A stretch of DNA of 64,000 nucleotides from Sinorhizobium fredii (GTDB lineage: Bacteria; Pseudomonadota; Alphaproteobacteria; Rhizobiales; Rhizobiaceae), in contig NZ_CP024307.1 in assembly GCF_002944405.1 (NCBI RefSeq), positions 3,903,006 through 3,967,005 on the forward strand, written 5' to 3'. Under the pieces are notes generated by a model. The model did not search any database, was not told the origin of the DNA, and was given only the letters and a program-made list of their open reading frames with translations. Of the stretch, positions 28,927-38,437 are shown piece by piece. Made by a program: the position numbers and the translations under genes. Numbering within the stretch: the stretch's first letter is position 1; every line of letters begins with the position of its first letter.

Positions 28927-29808
28927 TTATTTCGGCCGCACCTGGCTCGGATGCAACAGCCGGCGCATCTGCACCATCGCCATCGGCGTCGCCAGGCTCG
29001 AAGCATCCTGCTCGAGCGTCAATTCGTCGGCGCCGCGCTTGCGGCTGCGCGCGATGATCTCGAACACGCTGGCGGTGGCCATCTGCAGCGCCCGCTCCTC
29101 GGAAAGCCCCTGAAGAAGTCGGGCCAGGAAAACGGCCGAAAGCAGGTCTCCGGTGCCGTTCGGCGGGTCGTCGATCAGCCGATGCTCAGCAAGCAGCGCA
29201 TGGCGGCCGGAGAGATAGAGATTGCCGGTGCCGCCGCTCATCATGGGGATCGCCGAAGTCACCAGCACCTGCGGCGGCCCAAGACCAAGTGCTGCGTCGA
29301 GAATCGTCGCATTGGTCTCGAGTGCTGCGCCCGCAAGCCAGGCAAGCTCGAATCGGTTCGGCGTCGCGAGCGTCGCCAGCGGCAGCAGCCGGTCGCGGAT
29401 GGCGGCGGCAATCTCGACCGGCACGTAAAGGCCGTTCACATCGCCGATCACCGGGTCGCAGGCGTAGAAAAGGTCTGGATTGCGGCCCCTGAGCACCGTC
29501 ACCAGCCGGGCGACGCCCTCGGCCTGAGCAGGCGAACCCAGGTAGCCGGAGAGGACGGCGCGCACCTCGCCCGCCCAGCGGGCGCTGGCGAGATCGTCGA
29601 TGACGGACCGAAAATCCGCGTCCGGCATCACCACCCGCGTCGAACGGCCATGACCGGGATGCCAGGGAAGAATGATGGTTGGCAGCGCCCACACACGATG
29701 CCCGAGCGTCTCCAGCGCGAACACGGCGGCGCGATTGCCGACGGTGCCGCGAACCACGTGGCTGGAGATGACGATGACGGCGCCTGGCGCGGCGTGCATT
29801 TCGGACAT
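28927..29808 (-). CDS. pdxY: Pyridoxal kinase
   Basis: 293 residues of the ribokinase fold. VIVISSHVVRGTVGNRAAVFALETLGHRVWALPTIIL is the N-terminal substrate region of PdxK/PdxY proteins, and ACDPVIGD the segment before the sugar-kinase core. DDPPNGTGDLLSAVFLARLL has the GTGD anion hole with the catalytic Asp. It phosphorylates pyridoxal in B6 salvage. No strong Shine-Dalgarno is visible before the ATG at 29808. Its promoter must lie in the 283-base gap shared with the divergent GDH gene. Confidence 0.93.
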   Translation of the reverse strand: MSEMHAAPGAVIVISSHVVRGTVGNRAAVFALETLGHRVWALPTIILPWHPGHGRSTRVVMPDADFRSVIDDLASARWAGEVRAVLSGYLGSPAQAEGVARLVTVLRGRNPDLFYACDPVIGDVNGLYVPVEIAAAIRDRLLPLATLATPNRFELAWLAGAALETNATILDAALGLGPPQVLVTSAIPMMSGGTGNLYLSGRHALLAEHRLIDDPPNGTGDLLSAVFLARLLQGLSEERALQMATASVFEIIARSRKRGADELTLEQDASSLATPMAMVQMRRLLHPSQVRPK

Positions 29809-30041
29809 CGGGGCAAGACCATCCTTCGATTCGAAGCGTGATCGCCCGACTGTCGCCGCCTTGTCAACAGGCAGTCGCTCGGGACGATTTTGAAGCCTTG
29901 CGGGGTTTTGTTCGTTTTCATCGTTTTTCTGGAAATTTTTGCGAAATCACCCCGGATTTAAATGGATTTAGGTGGACTCGGCGTGAATTTCTTCAAAAAC
30001 CGGCTCGATTTCGCCCAAATTCGTTTAAAAAACCATCGCCA

Positions 30042-30070
30042 TTGACCATGGTTCTGATAGGGTCAACTAT
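30042..30070 (+). promoter_or_regulatory. Candidate promoter of the NAD-GDH gene
   Basis: TTGACC (30042-30047), a 17-base spacer and AACTAT (30065-30070). Transcription would start near 30077, leaving only about 15 bases to the ATG at 30092, which still include the site GGGGGAGCGAG. The upstream 100 bases are markedly AT-rich compared with the rest of the window. Confidence 0.55.
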
Positions 30071-30091
30071 CATTTTTGGGGGAGCGAGTTC

Positions 30092-33000
30092 ATGGGCGTG
30101 AAGCATAATCCGAAACGGGACCGTCACATCGATGCGGCCCGTGCGGCAGTGACCAAGATCGGTGCCGAAACTCTGCCGCCGGAAATCCTCTTCAGCGGCG
30201 CGAGCAACGACGACCTTGATCTTTATTCGCCGGACATGCTGGCGCTGACCGCCGCCCATGCGCGCAAGGAACTGGCCCGCTGGGACGGCGGCAGACCGCA
30301 GGTGTCGGTCGAGACGGTGCCGGGCGTGGCGCCGGATGGAACGGAAGTCTCGATCATCGCCGTCACCGAACGCAACATGCCTTTCCTCTACGACTCCGTC
30401 ATGGGCGAGGTGACGAGCACCCATCGCGACATCCACCTGGCGATCCACCCCATTCTGGTTAGGGAGCCGGGCCAGCCCGCCAAATTGTTCGACCCGGACG
30501 AGGGAAGCGACCCCGCCCACCGCATCAGCCACATCCAGATCCATCTGAGCAAACTGACGCCGCTCGAGGAGCGGTCGCTGAGCAAGCGCATCAGCGACGT
30601 GCTGGAGCAGGTTCATCAGGCGGTACACGACTGGCCGGCGATGACCGCTCTCCTCGATCAGGCCATGCGGGAACTGGAAGATTACAGCGCCTCCCGCAAG
30701 AAGAGCGACCGCGACGAGGCCCTCGCCTTCCTTCGCTGGCTAAGGGACAATAATTTCACCTTCCTCGGAATGCGCGAATACACCTATTCCGGAAAGGGCG
30801 AGAAAGCGAGCGTCGAGCGCGGCAGGGGGCGCGGCCTCGGCATCCTCTCCAATCCCGAGGTCCGCGTTCTCAGGCAGGGCAAGGATGCGGTTCTGACGAC
30901 GCCGGAGATCCTGGCCTTCCTCGAAGGTCCCGACTTCCTGATCGTTACCAAGGCCAATGTGAAGTCGGTCGTCCACCGCCGGGCCTATATGGATTATATA
31001 GGCGTCAAGCGCTTCGACGCCGATGGCAACGTCGTTGGCGAGCTGCGCATCGTCGGCCTCTTCACCTCGACCGCCTATACGAGGCAGGCGGCGGAAATTC
31101 CACTGTTGCGGCACAAGATCGAGAAGATCATCGATCACTTCGGCTACGATCCGCAGAGTCACTCCGGCAAGATGCTGGCCAATACGCTCGAAGCCTATCC
31201 GCGCGACGATCTCTTCCAGATCGACATCGGCCTGCTCGCCGCCTTCTCGGAGCAGATCAACGAGCTTGGCGACCGGCCGCGGGTGCGCGTGCTGCCGCGC
31301 ATCGACCACTTCGACCGCTTCGTCTCGGTCATCGTCTTCGTGCCGCGCGAGCAATATGATTCGGCTGTCCGCGAAAAGATCGGCGACTACCTGAAGACCG
31401 CCTATGACGGCCGCGTCTCCGCCTATTACCCCGCCTTCCCGGAAGGAGGCCTGGCGCGCGTCCATTTCATCATCGGGCGCTCGGGCGGCAGGACGCCGCG
31501 CGTCCCGCAGGCGAAGCTCGAGGAAGCCGTCCGCGCCATCGTCACCCGCTGGACCGACCGCTTCAACCTGTTCGCCCGCAACGACGGTGTCGAGCTCGTG
31601 GTCGGCGAAGCCTATCAGGCCGCCTTTACGCCGGCCGAGGCCTATGCGGATCTCACCGGGATAGCCGCCTGCAAGGCGGACGATCCGATCCGCATCTCCT
31701 TCTATCACCGGGACCGGGAGAGCCCCGACGCGCTGGAACTAAAGATCTTCCACGCCGAGACGCCGGTCTCGCTGTCCCGCCGCGTGCCGCTCCTCGAAAA
31801 TCTCGGCTTCCGCGTCATCAGCGAGCAGACCCACGATATCGGCGTGCGTGCCCCCGGGCAGGAGCCGCGCGAGGTCGTGCTGCACGACATGGAGCTCATT
31901 CACCGCGACGGCCACTCGGTCAATCTCGCCAAGACCGGCGCCGCCCTGGAGGAAGCCTTCCTTGCGGCCTGGAACGGCACGATCGAGGATGACAACTTCA
32001 ACCGGCTGGTGCTGCTCGCCGGGCTCACCGCCCGTGAAGTGACGGTGCTGCGCGCCTATTCGCGCTATTTGCGCCAGGCGGGAATTACCTATTCGCAAGG
32101 CTACATCGCCGATACGCTGAACAAATATCCGGCGATCGCCGCCGATATCTTCCGGCTGTTCTCGATGCGGCTCGATCCGAAGGTGGACGCCAAGGCGCGC
32201 TCGAAGAAAGAGAGCGTGCTGCTTGCGACGATCGAGGAGGCGCTCGCTGCCGTGCCGAGCCTCGACGAGGACCGGATCCTGCGCCGCTACGTCAACGTCA
32301 TCCAGTCGACGCTCCGGACCAATTATTTCCAGCAGGATGCCGAGGGCAGGCCGCGCGCCGTGCTCGCCTTCAAGCTTGATCCGAAACAGCTCGAAGGCCT
32401 GCCGGAACCGCGACCCTTCCGCGAAATCTTCGTCTACGGCACCGAAGTCGAAGGCGTGCACCTGCGCTTCGGCAAGGTGGCGCGCGGCGGGCTGCGCTGG
32501 TCCGACCGGGCTCAGGACTATCGGACCGAGGTGCTCGGCCTCGTCAAGGCGCAGCAGGTCAAGAACGCCGTCATCGTTCCGGTCGGCGCCAAGGGCGGCT
32601 TCTATCCGAAGCAGCTCCCCATTGGCGGCAGCCGCGACCAGGTCTTCAAGGCCGGAACCGAAGCCTACAAGACCTATATTCGCACGCTGCTCTCGGTGAC
32701 CGACAACATCGTCGGCCAAGAGGTCGTGCCGCCGAAGGACACGCTTCGGCTAGACGGCGACGACCCCTATTTCGTCGTCGCGGCCGACAAGGGTACCGCG
32801 ACCTTCTCGGACACGGCGAACGGGCTGGCGCAGGAGGCCGGCTTCTGGCTCGACGACGCCTTCGCTTCCGGCGGCTCGGCAGGTTACGACCACAAGAAGA
32901 TGGGCATCACGGCGCGCGGCGCCTGGGAAGCCGTCAAGCGGCATTTCCGCGAGATGGACATCGACATCCAGACGACGCCCTTCACGGTCGCCGGCGTCGG

Positions 33001-34879
33001 CGACATGTCGGGAGACGTCTTCGGCAACGGCATGTTGCTTTCGGAGAAGATCCGGCTGATCGCCGCCTTCGACCACCGCGACATCTTCATCGATCCGAAT
33101 CCGGATACCGATCTCTCCTTTGCCGAGCGCAAGCGCATGTTCGCGCTGCCGCGTTCGAGCTGGCAGGACTATGACCGCAAGACGCTTTCGCCGGGAGCAA
33201 TGATCATCTCGCGCGCCGAGAAGCTGGTGACTCTGACGCCGGAGGCAATGGCGGCGATTGGCATAGACAAGCAGAAGGCGACGCCGTTCGAGATCATGAA
33301 CGCCATCCTGAAGAGCCAGGTCGACCTGTTGTGGTTCGGCGGCATCGGCACCTATGTGCGCGGCAGCAACGAAACGGACGCCGAGGTCGGCGACCGCGCC
33401 AACGATCCGATCCGCGTCACGGCGGAAGAGGTGCGCGCGCGGGTCATCGGCGAAGGCGCCAATCTCGGCGTTACCCAGAGGGGACGCATCGGCTTCTCGC
33501 TTGCCGGCGGGCGCTGCAATTCCGATGCGATCGACAATTCGGCCGGCGTCAATTCCTCCGACGTTGAGGTCAATATCAAGATCGCACTCGCCTCGGCGAT
33601 GCGCGACGGCCGGCTGACCCGGCCGAAGCGCAACACGCTGCTCGCCGCGATGACCGAAGAGGTCGGGCATCTCGTGCTGCGCAACAACTATCAGCAGTCG
33701 TTGGCGATCTCGCTCACCGAATTGCAGGGCCTCGGCAACCGCACGCCGCTGGCGCGGCTGATGGCGCGGCTCGAGACCGACGGGCACCTCAACCGCAAGG
33801 TGGAAACCCTGCCGACGGAACTGGCGATGGCCGAACGCTACCAGGCGGGCAAGCCGCTGACCCGCCCGGAAATCGGCGTGCTGCTCTCCTATGCGAAGCT
33901 GGTGCTGTTCGAAGAGCTGATCCAGAGCGAGCTGCCGGACGACCCCTATTTCACCGCGACCCTCGAACGCTACTTCCCGGCGAAGATGCGCAAGCCCTAT
34001 GCCGGGGACATCCACGGTCACCGGCTGCGCCGCGAGATCATAGCGACGGTGCTCGCCAACGAGACGATCAATCGCGGCGGCCCCGCTTTCGTCTCGACGC
34101 TCACGGATGCGACCGGCTTCCTTTCCGCCGATGTCGTCAAGGCCGCAGTGCTGGCGCTCGACGGCTTCGACCTGCCGCGGATCTATAGCGAGATCGATGC
34201 GCTCGACAACAGGGTCAGCGGCCAGGTGCAGAACCGGCTCTACCAGGAAGTCGGCCGCATCTTCGCGCTGGTCGCCGAGCGGGCTTTGCGCACCCGAGCG
34301 TCCGAAGGCCCCGTTGCCGACGCCGTTCAGCGGCTGCGCGAGGGGCTGCAGAAGCTGCGCGGCACGATGCGTGCGGCGATTTCGAGCGGAAGCGCCGAGG
34401 AGGCGCGCCTGAAGGCGGCGGGCTTTATCGAAAGCGGCGTGCCGGCCAAGCTTGCCGAAGAGATCACCGAACTGTCGCTGATGACCCTGATCCCCGAGAT
34501 CATGCAGATCGCCACGGTTACCGGCGAGCCGCTCAACCGCACGGCTCAGGGCTACTTCGCCGTGACCGAGACGTTCCGGGTCAACCGGCTGCTGGCGGCG
34601 GCCGACCGGGTACCGGCCACCGAACAGTTCGAGGCGATGGCGCTGACACGGGCCGTTGCCGACATCGCCACCGCACGGCGCGACATCACCGTCGCCGCCC
34701 TCGTTGAACAGAAGAAGGAACGCAATCCGGTTCTCGCCTGGCAGGAACAGGATCGTGAGCGCGTGTCGCGCGCCGGCGACCAGTTGAAGCTGCTGACCGA
34801 AAAGGGCGAGACGACGCTGGCCAAGATCACGGTCGCCGCAGGTCTCCTCAGCGATCTTGCACGCGGCAGGGCGAAATGA
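30092..34879 (+). CDS. NAD-specific glutamate dehydrogenase, large (180-kDa) class
   Basis: 1595 residues, the expected size of the GDH-180 class found in alpha- and gammaproteobacteria. The long N-terminal part contains ACT-like regulatory modules. The catalytic region has RGGLRWSDRAQDYRTEVLGL and VPVGAKGGFYPKQL, with the predicted catalytic Lys at 834. The Rossmann part follows with AGVGDMSGDVFGNGM and DPNPD. A long helical C-terminal domain ends the protein. It oxidatively deaminates glutamate to 2-oxoglutarate with NAD and is catabolic. The Caulobacter homologue GdhZ also links nitrogen status to division; whether that holds here is unknown. Confidence 0.97.
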   Translation: MGVKHNPKRDRHIDAARAAVTKIGAETLPPEILFSGASNDDLDLYSPDMLALTAAHARKELARWDGGRPQVSVETVPGVAPDGTEVSIIAVTERNMPFLYDSVMGEVTSTHRDIHLAIHPILVREPGQPAKLFDPDEGSDPAHRISHIQIHLSKLTPLEERSLSKRISDVLEQVHQAVHDWPAMTALLDQAMRELEDYSASRKKSDRDEALAFLRWLRDNNFTFLGMREYTYSGKGEKASVERGRGRGLGILSNPEVRVLRQGKDAVLTTPEILAFLEGPDFLIVTKANVKSVVHRRAYMDYIGVKRFDADGNVVGELRIVGLFTSTAYTRQAAEIPLLRHKIEKIIDHFGYDPQSHSGKMLANTLEAYPRDDLFQIDIGLLAAFSEQINELGDRPRVRVLPRIDHFDRFVSVIVFVPREQYDSAVREKIGDYLKTAYDGRVSAYYPAFPEGGLARVHFIIGRSGGRTPRVPQAKLEEAVRAIVTRWTDRFNLFARNDGVELVVGEAYQAAFTPAEAYADLTGIAACKADDPIRISFYHRDRESPDALELKIFHAETPVSLSRRVPLLENLGFRVISEQTHDIGVRAPGQEPREVVLHDMELIHRDGHSVNLAKTGAALEEAFLAAWNGTIEDDNFNRLVLLAGLTAREVTVLRAYSRYLRQAGITYSQGYIADTLNKYPAIAADIFRLFSMRLDPKVDAKARSKKESVLLATIEEALAAVPSLDEDRILRRYVNVIQSTLRTNYFQQDAEGRPRAVLAFKLDPKQLEGLPEPRPFREIFVYGTEVEGVHLRFGKVARGGLRWSDRAQDYRTEVLGLVKAQQVKNAVIVPVGAKGGFYPKQLPIGGSRDQVFKAGTEAYKTYIRTLLSVTDNIVGQEVVPPKDTLRLDGDDPYFVVAADKGTATFSDTANGLAQEAGFWLDDAFASGGSAGYDHKKMGITARGAWEAVKRHFREMDIDIQTTPFTVAGVGDMSGDVFGNGMLLSEKIRLIAAFDHRDIFIDPNPDTDLSFAERKRMFALPRSSWQDYDRKTLSPGAMIISRAEKLVTLTPEAMAAIGIDKQKATPFEIMNAILKSQVDLLWFGGIGTYVRGSNETDAEVGDRANDPIRVTAEEVRARVIGEGANLGVTQRGRIGFSLAGGRCNSDAIDNSAGVNSSDVEVNIKIALASAMRDGRLTRPKRNTLLAAMTEEVGHLVLRNNYQQSLAISLTELQGLGNRTPLARLMARLETDGHLNRKVETLPTELAMAERYQAGKPLTRPEIGVLLSYAKLVLFEELIQSELPDDPYFTATLERYFPAKMRKPYAGDIHGHRLRREIIATVLANETINRGGPAFVSTLTDATGFLSADVVKAAVLALDGFDLPRIYSEIDALDNRVSGQVQNRLYQEVGRIFALVAERALRTRASEGPVADAVQRLREGLQKLRGTMRAAISSGSAEEARLKAAGFIESGVPAKLAEEITELSLMTLIPEIMQIATVTGEPLNRTAQGYFAVTETFRVNRLLAAADRVPATEQFEAMALTRAVADIATARRDITVAALVEQKKERNPVLAWQEQDRERVSRAGDQLKLLTEKGETTLAKITVAAGLLSDLARGRAK

Positions 34880-34998
34880 CACAGTCCGTCGGGGCCGCTG
34901 GCCAGGAGGATTGATTCCGTTCCCGGTTCGAGCGTGTTTTCAACGCTTTGACCCTGCGCTCTGCTGAAGGGCGCAGGGGTCGGTTCCGGGAGGGGAGA

Positions 34999-36390
34999 TT
35001 GGACATCGCAGCCGCACAGGCGCAGCAACAGCCGAAAACCACGCGCCTCGGCATTGCCGGCTGGATGCTGTTCGACTGGGCCGCCCAACCTTTCTTCACC
35101 GTCATCACCACCTTCATCTTTGCGCCCTATTTCGTTTCCCGGCTAACGACGGATCACACCGCCGGCCAGGCGATCTGGGGCTATACGCTGACGGTCTCCG
35201 GTATCGTCATCGCCGTGCTGTCGCCGGTCCTCGGTGCCATCGCCGATGCGACCGGACCCCGCAAGCCGTGGATCGGCTTTTTTGCCGCCATCAAGATCGC
35301 CTCGCTCGCCATGCTCTGGTTCGCGGTGCCTGGTTCGCCGCTGATCTACCCGGCGCTCTTCCTGGCGCTCGCAACGGTCGCCGCCGAGTTTTCGATCGTC
35401 TTCAACGATTCGATGATGCCCCTCCTGGTCAGCGAGAAGCACGTCGGTAGAATCTCCAACATCGCCTGGGGAATGGGCTATCTCGGGGGCATGATCGTGC
35501 TGATCGGCGTCGTTGCGCTGCTCGCCGGGAATCCGGCTACCGGCAAGACGGCGCTCGGGCTCGATCCGCTTTTCGGGCTCGACCCGGCCAAGGGCGAGGA
35601 CGCCCGCATCACCGGCCCGATCTCGGCGCTCTGGTACCTCGTCTTCATCCTGCCGATGTTCCTCTTCACCCCGGATGCGGGCAAGGCGACGACGTCTCTG
35701 AAGGAGGCGACGGCTCGCGGCCTCACGGAACTCAAGGGCACGCTCGGGGAACTGAAAGAGAGGGCAGGGATCCTGCGCTTCCTGATCGCCCGCATGATTT
35801 TCCAGGATGGCGTCAACGGTCTGCTGGCGCTCGGCGGCACCTTCGCTGCCGGCATGTTCGGCTGGCAGACGATGGAACTCGGCCTCTACGGCATCATCCT
35901 CAACGTCGTCGCGATCGGCGGCTGCCTCTATGCGAGCCGGCTGGACACGCGGCTCGGCTCGAAGACCATCGTCGTCGCCAGCCTCGTTTGCCTGACCATT
36001 GCGACGCTCGGCATCGTCTCGACGGGTCCCAGTTTCACACTGTTCGGGCTGGTCCCGCTGCCGACGGCGGACTCTAGCGGCTTATTCGGCACCGCCGCCG
36101 AGAAGGCCTATATCCTCTACGGCCTGCTGGTCGGCATCGCCTTCGGTCCGGTCCAGGCCTCGTCGCGATCCTATCTCGCCCGCAGCGTCTCACCCGACGA
36201 GGCCGGGCGCTATTTCGGGCTCTACGCGCTGTCCGGCCGCGCCACCTCGTTCCTGGCGCCTGCCTCGGTTGCGACGATCACCGTAGCGACCGGTTCGGCG
36301 CGAATCGGCATGATGGCGCTGGTCGCCTTCCTCGCCGTCGGCCTCATGCTGCTGTTGCGCACGCCCTATCCGGCCCGCCGGCCGGGATAA
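34999..36390 (+). CDS. MFS transporter, UMF1 (Atg22-like) family
   Basis: 463 residues from the TTG at 34999, chosen because GGGAGGGGAGA stands directly before it; the longer frame from a TTG at 34948 has no such site. GWMLFDWAAQPFFTVITTFIFAPYF is the typical UMF1 first segment. About 12 membrane helices follow, with ARMIFQDGVNGLLALGGTFAAG in the second half. Substrates of bacterial UMF1 proteins are poorly known; fungal Atg22 exports amino acids from the vacuole. It follows NAD-GDH at 119 bases, so an amino-acid role is conceivable but not shown. Confidence 0.88.
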   Translation: MDIAAAQAQQQPKTTRLGIAGWMLFDWAAQPFFTVITTFIFAPYFVSRLTTDHTAGQAIWGYTLTVSGIVIAVLSPVLGAIADATGPRKPWIGFFAAIKIASLAMLWFAVPGSPLIYPALFLALATVAAEFSIVFNDSMMPLLVSEKHVGRISNIAWGMGYLGGMIVLIGVVALLAGNPATGKTALGLDPLFGLDPAKGEDARITGPISALWYLVFILPMFLFTPDAGKATTSLKEATARGLTELKGTLGELKERAGILRFLIARMIFQDGVNGLLALGGTFAAGMFGWQTMELGLYGIILNVVAIGGCLYASRLDTRLGSKTIVVASLVCLTIATLGIVSTGPSFTLFGLVPLPTADSSGLFGTAAEKAYILYGLLVGIAFGPVQASSRSYLARSVSPDEAGRYFGLYALSGRATSFLAPASVATITVATGSARIGMMALVAFLAVGLMLLLRTPYPARRPG

Positions 36391-36502
36391 ACGGGCGCAC
36401 GGGCGAGATTCGCGTTGCGCTCGGGAAGAGGTATGCGCTGACCTTTCGGGCTGCGACGAGGTGAGGCGCGAGCGGCTTTATGCCGCCCGCATCCCACTCC
36501 AT

Positions 36503-36633
36503 CGTCATCCTCGGGCTTGACCCGAGGATCCATTCATGGGCCGCCAAAGTTCAGTGAGCGCTGCATTTCGGCGCCGCGCTGCTGGTGCTTCATGGCCTGC
36601 GCCTAGATCCTCGGGTCAAGCCCGAGGATGACG
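36503..36633. repeat. Inverted-repeat element with 28-base ends
   Basis: Ends at 36503-36530 and 36606-36633 are perfect inverted copies (left end starts CGTCATCCTCGGG). Each end is itself a palindrome around CTTGA/TCAAG, so several alternative hairpins are possible. The rest of the 306-base gap (36391-36696) between the convergent transporter and purH genes shows nothing else. Confidence 0.8.
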
Positions 36634-36696
36634 AACGAGAAGAGACTCAGCACCCACAGGTGTGCGCCACTGACATGACGGAACGCGCCTAACCGC

Positions 36697-38307
36697 TCAA
36701 TGCCGGAAGTGCCGCATCCCGGTAAACACCATCGCGACATTGTGCTCGTTGGCGGCGGCAATGACCTCGTCGTCGCGCATCGAGCCACCCGGCTGGATGA
36801 CGGCGGTGGCGCCGGCGGCGATCGCCGACCGCAGACCGTCGGCGAAAGGCAGAAAGGCCTCCGAAGCGACCGCCGAACCGCACGTCAGCGGCGCCGCAAG
36901 GCCGAGCGCCTTGGCCGCTTCCTCGGCCTTGATGGCGGCGATTCGAGCCGAATCGACGCGGCTCATCTGGCCGGCGCCGATCCCGGCCGTCTGGCCGTCC
37001 TTCGCATAGACGACGGCGTTCGACTTGACGTGCTTCGCCACCTTGAAGGCGAACTTCATGTCGTCGAGCTCCTGCGCTGACGGCGCGCGCTTGGTGACGA
37101 CCTTGAGTTCGAGGTCCTCGACCATGCCGTTGTCGCGCGTCTGAATGAGCAACCCGCCGGCGACCGTCTTGGCGGTCAGCCCGGGCGTGCGCGGATCCGG
37201 CAAGCCGCCTGCCGCCAGCAGCCTGAGGTTCCGCTTGCGGGCGATGATCGCCTTGGCCTCGTCGCTGACCGACGGCGCGATGATCACCTCGGTGAAAAGC
37301 TTGACGATCTCTTCGGCCGTTTCGGCGTCGAGCTGCTGGTTGAGCGCGATGATGCCGCCAAAGGCCGAGGTCGAATCACAGGCGAGCGCCCGGCGATAGG
37401 CTTCGGCGAGCGACGGCGCGGTGGCGACGCCACAGGGATTGGCATGCTTGATGATCGCGCAGGCCGGCGCCTTTTCCGGCAGGAACTCCGCCACCAGCTC
37501 GAAGGCGGCGTCCGTGTCGTTGATGTTGTTGTAGGAAAGCTGCTTGCCCTGCAGCAGCGTCGCGGTCGCGACCCCCGGCCGCTTCTCGCCAGTGACGTAG
37601 AAGCCCGCCTTCTGATGCGGGTTCTCGCCGTAGCGCATCTCTTCCTTGAGCACGCCGCCGATGACCCGATGGCGCGGCATGGCGAAATCGAGCGCCTCGG
37701 CGAACCAGTTTGAGATCGCCGCGTCATAGGCAGCCGTCCTGGCATAGGCCTTGGCGGCCATTTTCTGCCGGAAGGCGTAGCGCGTCGTGCCGTCGGCGAT
37801 TTCCTCGAGCAGCGCCGAATAGTCGGACGGGTCGGTGACGATCGTCACATAGGCATGGTTCTTGGCCGATGCGCGGATCATCGCCGGTCCGCCGATGTCG
37901 ATATTCTCAACCGTGGTCGGATAGTCGCCGCCCTCGGCGCGGACTTCCTCGAACGGATAGAGATTGATGACGACGAGATCGATCGCGGTTATCCCATGCG
38001 CGTCCATCGCCGCCTTGTGGTCCGCGTCGTCGCGGATGGCGAGCAGGCCGCCGTGGACGCCGGGATGAAGCGTCTTGACGCGGCCATCCATGACTTCCGG
38101 AAAGCCGGTCAATTCGGAAACGTCGCTGACCGGAAGGCCGGCCCCCGCCAGCGCCTTGTGCGTGCCGCCGGTCGAGACCAGCCTTACGCCCTTTTCATTG
38201 AGGGCGCGGGCGAGGTCGACGATACCCGCCTTGTCGGAGACGGAGAGGAGGGCGGTTTGGATCCGGACCTCGTCCGGAGCCGGGATTTTCTTGGAGGCGA
38301 CAGCCAT
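36697..38307 (-). CDS. purH: Bifunctional AICAR formyltransferase / IMP cyclohydrolase
   Basis: 536 residues from the ATG at 38307, which has AAAGGAG 8 bases upstream. The N-terminal IMP cyclohydrolase (MGS-like) domain has [18 protein letters not shown] and [16 protein letters not shown]. The C-terminal transformylase domain has [27 protein letters not shown], and [10 protein letters not shown] with its Lys and His. The end [37 protein letters not shown] region is complete. It performs the last two steps of IMP synthesis. It is read towards the convergent UMF1 transporter gene, 130 bases after the heparinase-type gene. Confidence 0.98.
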   Translation of the reverse strand: MAVASKKIPAPDEVRIQTALLSVSDKAGIVDLARALNEKGVRLVSTGGTHKALAGAGLPVSDVSELTGFPEVMDGRVKTLHPGVHGGLLAIRDDADHKAAMDAHGITAIDLVVINLYPFEEVRAEGGDYPTTVENIDIGGPAMIRASAKNHAYVTIVTDPSDYSALLEEIADGTTRYAFRQKMAAKAYARTAAYDAAISNWFAEALDFAMPRHRVIGGVLKEEMRYGENPHQKAGFYVTGEKRPGVATATLLQGKQLSYNNINDTDAAFELVAEFLPEKAPACAIIKHANPCGVATAPSLAEAYRRALACDSTSAFGGIIALNQQLDAETAEEIVKLFTEVIIAPSVSDEAKAIIARKRNLRLLAAGGLPDPRTPGLTAKTVAGGLLIQTRDNGMVEDLELKVVTKRAPSAQELDDMKFAFKVAKHVKSNAVVYAKDGQTAGIGAGQMSRVDSARIAAIKAEEAAKALGLAAPLTCGSAVASEAFLPFADGLRSAIAAGATAVIQPGGSMRDDEVIAAANEHNVAMVFTGMRHFRH

Positions 38308-38437
38308 CAACCATGCTCCTTTGGCAGCGCCGGACGCTTGGAAAGAGGGGTGCCGGCGATTGGAATGGCTGCCCGTTAGCACAGCTTGCCGACGGAAGGA
38401 ACCTTCGCAGCCGCGGAGGTTGAAAATAGGCTTGGTC

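Noticed and set aside
32750..34882. A 710-codon minus-strand open frame opposite the NAD-GDH gene
   Set aside because: No recognisable domain, and the GDH frame is continuous and conserved across the same stretch.
34948..34982. Hairpin after the NAD-GDH gene (CCCTGCGC with GCGCAGGG) as an intrinsic terminator
   Set aside because: No T run follows it, and it directly precedes the strong ribosome-binding site of the next gene.
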